NCBI GenBank assembly: GCA_002049455.2
Contig: KV919331.1
Location: 1-22,009 of the forward strand
From: Porphyra umbilicalis
Lineage: Eukaryota; Rhodophyta; Bangiophyceae; Bangiales; Bangiaceae
Length of the DNA stretch: 22,009 nucleotides
Reading direction: 5' to 3'
The notes below the pieces were generated by a model, which saw only the letters and a list, made by a program, of their open reading frames with translations, had not been told where the DNA came from and ran no database searches. Below are positions 18,620 through 22,009 of the stretch, piece after piece; the stretch's first letter is position 1; every line of letters starts with the position of its first letter. The position numbers and the translations under genes were made by a program.

Positions 18620-19426
18620 CTCAGCGCACAGCCAAAAAAAAAAAAAAAAAATGGCATAGGGCGCTACACGCGTCGGCGGTGGCGGCGCGTGGCGCGCCGG
18701 CACGGCCCGCCCCAACGGCGGCGTGGCCGCGCCGCCGCGCGCGTCGCGGCCCGCGCCGCGGGCCGCTGCGCACCCGACGCCAGCAGCGGCACCGCCGCGC
18801 ACACCGCGGGGCCACACGCGGGGGGGACGGGGGCGGGCGCTCCGCACCCCCCCCCCCACCCCTCCTCGCCGCCCGCCAGCCGCCGCCCACCGCCACGGCG
18901 CCGGCGGCACGGGCGACGGCGGCGGGCCGCCGCGGCCGTGGCGCCGCCGCGGGCCGCCGGCCCCTGGTGGGCGGCGCCCGCCGCCGCCGCCGGGCGCGAT
19001 CAGCGGCGGCGGCGGCCCCCGCCCGCCCGGCGCAGGGGCGGCGACGGCCGCCGCCGCTGCGGCGGGCGGCGTCGCCGCCTCGCGGCGCCGCCGCTGCGGC
19101 GGCGGCACGCCCACCCGCCGCACGCCCCCGCCGGCGGGCCGTCCCGACCGGCGCCCCGCCCCCGCGTGCGGCGTCCGCCGCCATGGCGGGGGCGCGGCGT
19201 ACCGAGTCCCGCGCCCCGCTCGTCGCCCCGCCGCTCCGAGCGACGCCGCCGCCGGGGTCGTCCGCACCGGCGGGGGGCGGCGCGCCGGGCGCCCGACGGG
19301 CGCCGCAATGGCGCCGGCGGCCGACCGGCGTCGGCGGGGCACGCGGGCAGGCGCCGCCGGCGGGCGCGCCGGCGGCGGGGCGGGCGCGCCACGAGCCCGC
19401 GGCGGCCACAGGCAAGCCGGGCGGTG

Positions 19427-19483
19427 GCGCGGGGGGGGTGGCCTGCCGGCTGCCGCCGCAGCCGGCAGGCCACCCCCCCGCGC
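19427..19483. repeat. Long perfect inverted repeat (hairpin)
   Basis: The left arm, 19427-19453 (GCGC, eight G, TGGCCTGCCGGCTGC), pairs with 19458-19483 across a 4-base loop. Pairing is complete except for one extra G in the left run. It lies in a gap between minus-strand coding blocks. Confidence 0.85.
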
Positions 19484-19493
19484 CCCCCCCCCT

Positions 19494-19613
19494 CGACCGC
19501 GTGTCGTCCACGGCCACCCGCCAGCCGGCGCGGAACTCGTTGGCGCTCAGCCGCGTACAGCGGTCGACGCCGGCAGGCGCTTCGAGCACAAACTCCCGCA
19601 CCTCGGGGAGGAG
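19494..19613 (-). CDS. Short non-repetitive coding block
   Basis: Forty codons with a balanced, non-repetitive composition: LLPEVREFVLEAPAGVDRCT followed by RLSANEFRAGWRVAVDDTR. Downstream on the minus strand it meets G-runs and a long perfect hairpin (19427-19483), so it is likely the end of an exon. Upstream it continues from Gly/Arg-rich sequence. No family recognised. The mix of E, F, V, W and D is unlike random antisense in this region. Confidence 0.45.
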
Positions 19614-19689
19614 GGGCGGCGGCGGCTCGCCGCCGCCGCCGCCCCGCCGCCGCCGCCCGACGCGGCGCCCGACGGCAACGGGCCTGCCG

Positions 19690-20080
19690 GCCGCCGCCGT
19701 CCTCCCGACGCGGCGGGGCGTCGAAAGACTCGTCCCCCAACCCCCCACCGTCGACAGTGGGGGTCGCGGCGCCCCCCCCCCCCCCCCCACCCGTCCCCCT
19801 CGCCGACGGCGGGCGCGTCGTCGGCCCCCCCCCCCCCCCCCCCCACCCGCGCCAAAGTCCCCCGACAAGCCCACGAGGGCGGCGAGGCGCGCCCGCGCCG
19901 CCGCCACGTCGACGCCGCGCCGCAGCTCCACGGGCGCGCCCGAGACGCGAGCGCGTCTTTGGCGGCGCCCCGAGGCGCGCGCCGCCGACGGCGGCGGCAA
20001 CAGCAGCGGCGCGGGCGGCGGCGACGGGCACCGCGTCGACCACGTCGGCGGCGGCGCAGAGGTCACAGCGGGTGGCGTGG
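19690..20080 (-). CDS. Ala/Val-rich and Gly/acid-rich blocks joined at G20 and G17 runs
   Basis: Reading down the minus strand: ATRCDLCAAADVVDAVPVAA, then VELRRGVDVAAARARLAALV and GLSGDFGAG up to the G20 run (C20 at 19825-19844). In a second frame ADDAPAVGEGDG runs up to the G17 run (19772-19788). In a third frame AATPTVDGGGLGDESFDAPP leads into RRED. Each piece makes sense only in its own frame. Taken together they would read as one Gly-linked acidic region. At each run, removing one G (or adding two) restores continuity. Confidence 0.4.
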
Positions 20081-20289
20081 GGGGAGGAAAGGTGGGGTGG
20101 GGGGCGGGGGGGGGGGGGCCCCCGCCCCCGTCGCTGCCGCTGCCGCTGCCGCCGCCGCCGCCCCACCGACGGCGCCCGCGGGGCGGGGGCCGGCCCGGCC
20201 GACGGCATGGAGCGCGAGGGCGGGGCGGTGGACACGCGGGCGCCGCCGCCGCCGCCCGCGCCCGCCGCCAGCGGCGCTGACAGCGATGG

Positions 20290-20700
20290 GGCAGTGAGCG
20301 GGCGCGCGGGCACCCCCCCCCCGCGGGCCCCCCCCCCCGCCCACGGAGGGGCGCCTTCGCTTCCACGTCGCGCTCGACGCGCGTCGCCCCCCGCCGCGCG
20401 GCCGTCACCGCGTCGGCCACCGCCGGGGGCACGTCCCCGCCCCCCCCCCCCCCGCCACGCCACCGACGTGGCGGCGGCAGCGCCGGCCGCCCCCGCGTAC
20501 ACCGCCGCACGCTGCCGCAGCAGCGAGGGCGGGCGCGTCGAGCCGAGCGCGCCGAGCGCCGCCGCCGCCGCGCGGGGGGCGGGGTCAAACGGGGGCGCCT
20601 GCGCGGCGGCGGGCAGCGGCTCGGCGGCCGCCCACAGGCGCTGCCCAGGTTGTCGGGCACAGCCATGCGGGCCGATCGGGTGACCGTGCGGCCGTCGGGG
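20290..20700 (-). CDS. Coding blocks interrupted by a one-base shift and a G14 run
   Basis: Minus strand: DGRTVTRSARMAVPDNL (20699-20650), then after a one-base shift at CCTGGGCAG, QRLWAAAEPLPAAAQAPPFD and PSLLRQRAAVYAGAAGAAAA to TSVAW. After the G14 run (C14 at 20440-20453), DVPPAVADAVTAARRGATRV and ERDVEAKAPL. The first and last pieces have charged, non-repetitive composition. No family recognised. Confidence 0.4.
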
Positions 20701-20938
20701 GTTGGGGGGAGGGGCGACGGCGCGCCGCCGTCGCCGCAGCTGCCGCCACCGCCGCCGCCGACGCCACCGCCGCCGCCGCCGCCGCCGCCCGCCCCATTGG
20801 CAACGACGGCGGGGCGGGGCCCGTCCCCCGCCCCCGCCTCGGGCGCCCCCGCCGCAGCGCCGGCAGCGCTGCCGGCGCCCCCCCGACCACCCCACCCCCG
20901 GCGCCGAGACGGCCACGTCGGGCGGGGAGAGCCAGCGC

Positions 20939-21244
20939 AAAAAAGTCGCCGAGCACCGCCGCCGGCGCGTTGGCCGCCGTGAACGCGGCTACATCCGCCG
21001 CCAATGACGCGCACCGCACCGCCACGCGCGCCGACGGTGACAGCGAAGGGCGGTGAGCGCGTCTTGCGCCGCCTGCGCGTCGGCGGGCGTTTGGAGGGGC
21101 GCCTCGGGCAGCGCGGACGCCGACAACCACCCCTCCCGGCCAGCCGCCGTGGCCGCGGCGGCCCCGTCGGGCGGGGGGGTCTCGGGCGTCTCGGCGGCGG
21201 CGCCGCAGACGGCGGCGCCGCCGGCCGCTGACGGCGGCGGCGGC

Positions 21245-21283
<39 letters not shown>

Positions 21284-21450
21284 TGCGGCGGCACGTAGAG
21301 TAGGCGCAGGCCCCCGACGCGCCGCCGCCGCCCGCGCGCCCCGTCGGCGGGAAAGAGGCCGCTCAGCGCAGTACGTGGCCCTCCGTCATCGCGGACGCTC
21401 GGAGCGCTGTCGGAGGGCTGCGATTGGTCCGCAAGTGAGCCCCCCCTCGT
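20939..21450 (-). CDS. Upstream coding blocks with polyproline run
   Basis: Minus strand from about 21450: GSLADQSQPSDSAPSVRDDG, TALSGLFPADGARG, then GLRLLYVPPQ into a polyproline run encoded by (GGC)n at 21232-21282. Next come AAETPETPPPDGAAAATAAG, REGWLSASALPEAPLQTPAD and AQAAQDALTAL. After a frame change near 21046 comes SLSPSARVAVRCASLAADVA, then AFTAANAPAAVLGDFF, ending at a T6 run (20939-20944 on the plus strand), where the frame changes again. A C-rich stretch at 21470-21510 ending CACGAG could be an upstream 3' splice site. This is the 5'-most part of the fragmented minus-strand gene that I can support. Beyond 21.5 kb I see nothing convincing. Confidence 0.4.
21232..21282. repeat. (GGC)n microsatellite
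   Basis: About 17 GGC triplets with one GGT interruption. It encodes polyproline in the minus-strand candidate frame. Confidence 0.85.
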
Positions 21451-22009
21451 GATCCGGGGCAAATCCGCGCCGGAGACGGTTTTGGGCGGGGGGGGGGATC
21501 GCGACCGAATATGTGATTCCGTTCCCCCCCCAGGCCACCTGGGGTCGCCCGTGGCGCCAAAAAGCGGGTGCGAACACCGGCACCCACGGGTGGCAGAGCA
21601 GGCGGCGGAGCCGCCCACACGCATCGTCCTGTCGGCCGATCGTGCCCACGCGCGCGCCCCCACGCGGATGCCGCCCGGACCGTAACCCCAACAGTCGCTA
21701 CGTTGGCGGCGGTCGGTCTCCTCGGTCGTCGACGGCGCACGTGCGGCCCCAACGACGGGGCCATGGCGACGTGCAGCGTTCGGGGCGCTTTCCCACCACC
21801 CTGCCCCCCCCCCACCCCCGTGTTACCCACCCACTCGCGTCGCGACCGTCCTTTTTTCCGCATTTGGGCCCGCCATGGCGCGCGCCGTGGCAGGCAACGC
21901 GCGCGATGTGCCGACGGCCCGTCGGCGCGTCGGGCGGCGAGCCGAAGAGGGCGGGCGTGTGTCTCGTGCGCGTGGGGGACGGGGTGGAGACACGTTAGCG
22001 TTGTCGCCA

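Noticed and set aside
18634..18651. A18 run as the poly-A tail of a retroposed sequence on the plus strand
   Set aside because: No identifiable retrogene body precedes it and no target-site duplication is evident. As T18 on the minus strand it fits better as a polypyrimidine tract before the 18112-18619 exon.
17315..20683. 1122-residue open frame on the plus strand, and other very long frames at 13635-15989 (upstream part), 18319-20280 and 18723-20297
   Set aside because: Composition is Arg/Pro/Ala/Thr-rich with C-first codons, as expected from the antisense of GC-rich coding or non-coding DNA. No motif is seen, and the minus strand gives more protein-like blocks. Stops are simply rare at this GC content.
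1..22009. tRNA, rRNA, riboswitch or bacterial operon signals
   Set aside because: None was recognised by eye. A tRNAscan or Rfam search would be the decisive test.

Overview
The window is extremely GC-rich eukaryotic nuclear DNA. Evidence: a gene with a GT-AG intron, WD40 and Ulp1-type domains, minisatellites, CCG/GGC microsatellites, no Shine-Dalgarno-spaced operons and no bacterial gene packing. The high GC, Ala/Gly/Pro-rich proteins, a helicase-associated-like domain and a 2-oxoglutarate oxygenase suggest a GC-rich unicellular eukaryote, perhaps a haptophyte, stramenopile or similar alga. The lineage is a guess. Because stop codons are rare at this GC content, very long open frames occur by chance on all six frames. 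I kept frames that show recognisable motifs or G-first, acid/aliphatic-rich codon patterns.

Layout. 1-539: a 30/31-bp minisatellite. 835-2975 (minus): an Ala/Glu/Asp-rich gene candidate built of tandemly duplicated modules with intron-like C-tracts. 3327-3916 (plus): the C-terminal part of an acidic protein. 4016-5059 (minus): an intact Fe(II)/2-oxoglutarate dioxygenase-like gene. 5060-7170: less GC-rich DNA with nothing recognised. 7640-9153 (minus): a low-complexity gene candidate. 9299-9580: a second, 31-bp minisatellite with a perfect hairpin. 9794-13026 (plus): the best gene, a two-exon model of 1032 residues with a Ulp1-like cysteine protease domain, a Pro-rich 19-residue repeat array, an acidic region and helicase-associated-like C-terminal domains. 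13113-14111 (minus): a Cys-rich protein with one predicted membrane helix, convergent with the protease gene. 14844-16381 (plus): a chimera in which the C-terminal part of an Ldh2/malate-dehydrogenase-family enzyme runs in frame into WD40 repeats, with a one-base frameshift in the fourth repeat. About 16.8-21.5 kb (minus): a long chain of coding-like blocks whose frame changes repeatedly, several times exactly at G-runs of 14-20 bases.

The genes do not form an obvious pathway. The oxygenase and the Ulp1 protein are intact. The low-complexity genes and the WD40 chimera look broken, either by homopolymer errors in the assembly or by real decay. The most interesting points are the Ulp1/repeat/helicase-associated architecture, the Ldh2-WD40 junction, the repeated intron-like modules at 1.5-2.7 kb, and the coincidence of frame changes with long G-runs.
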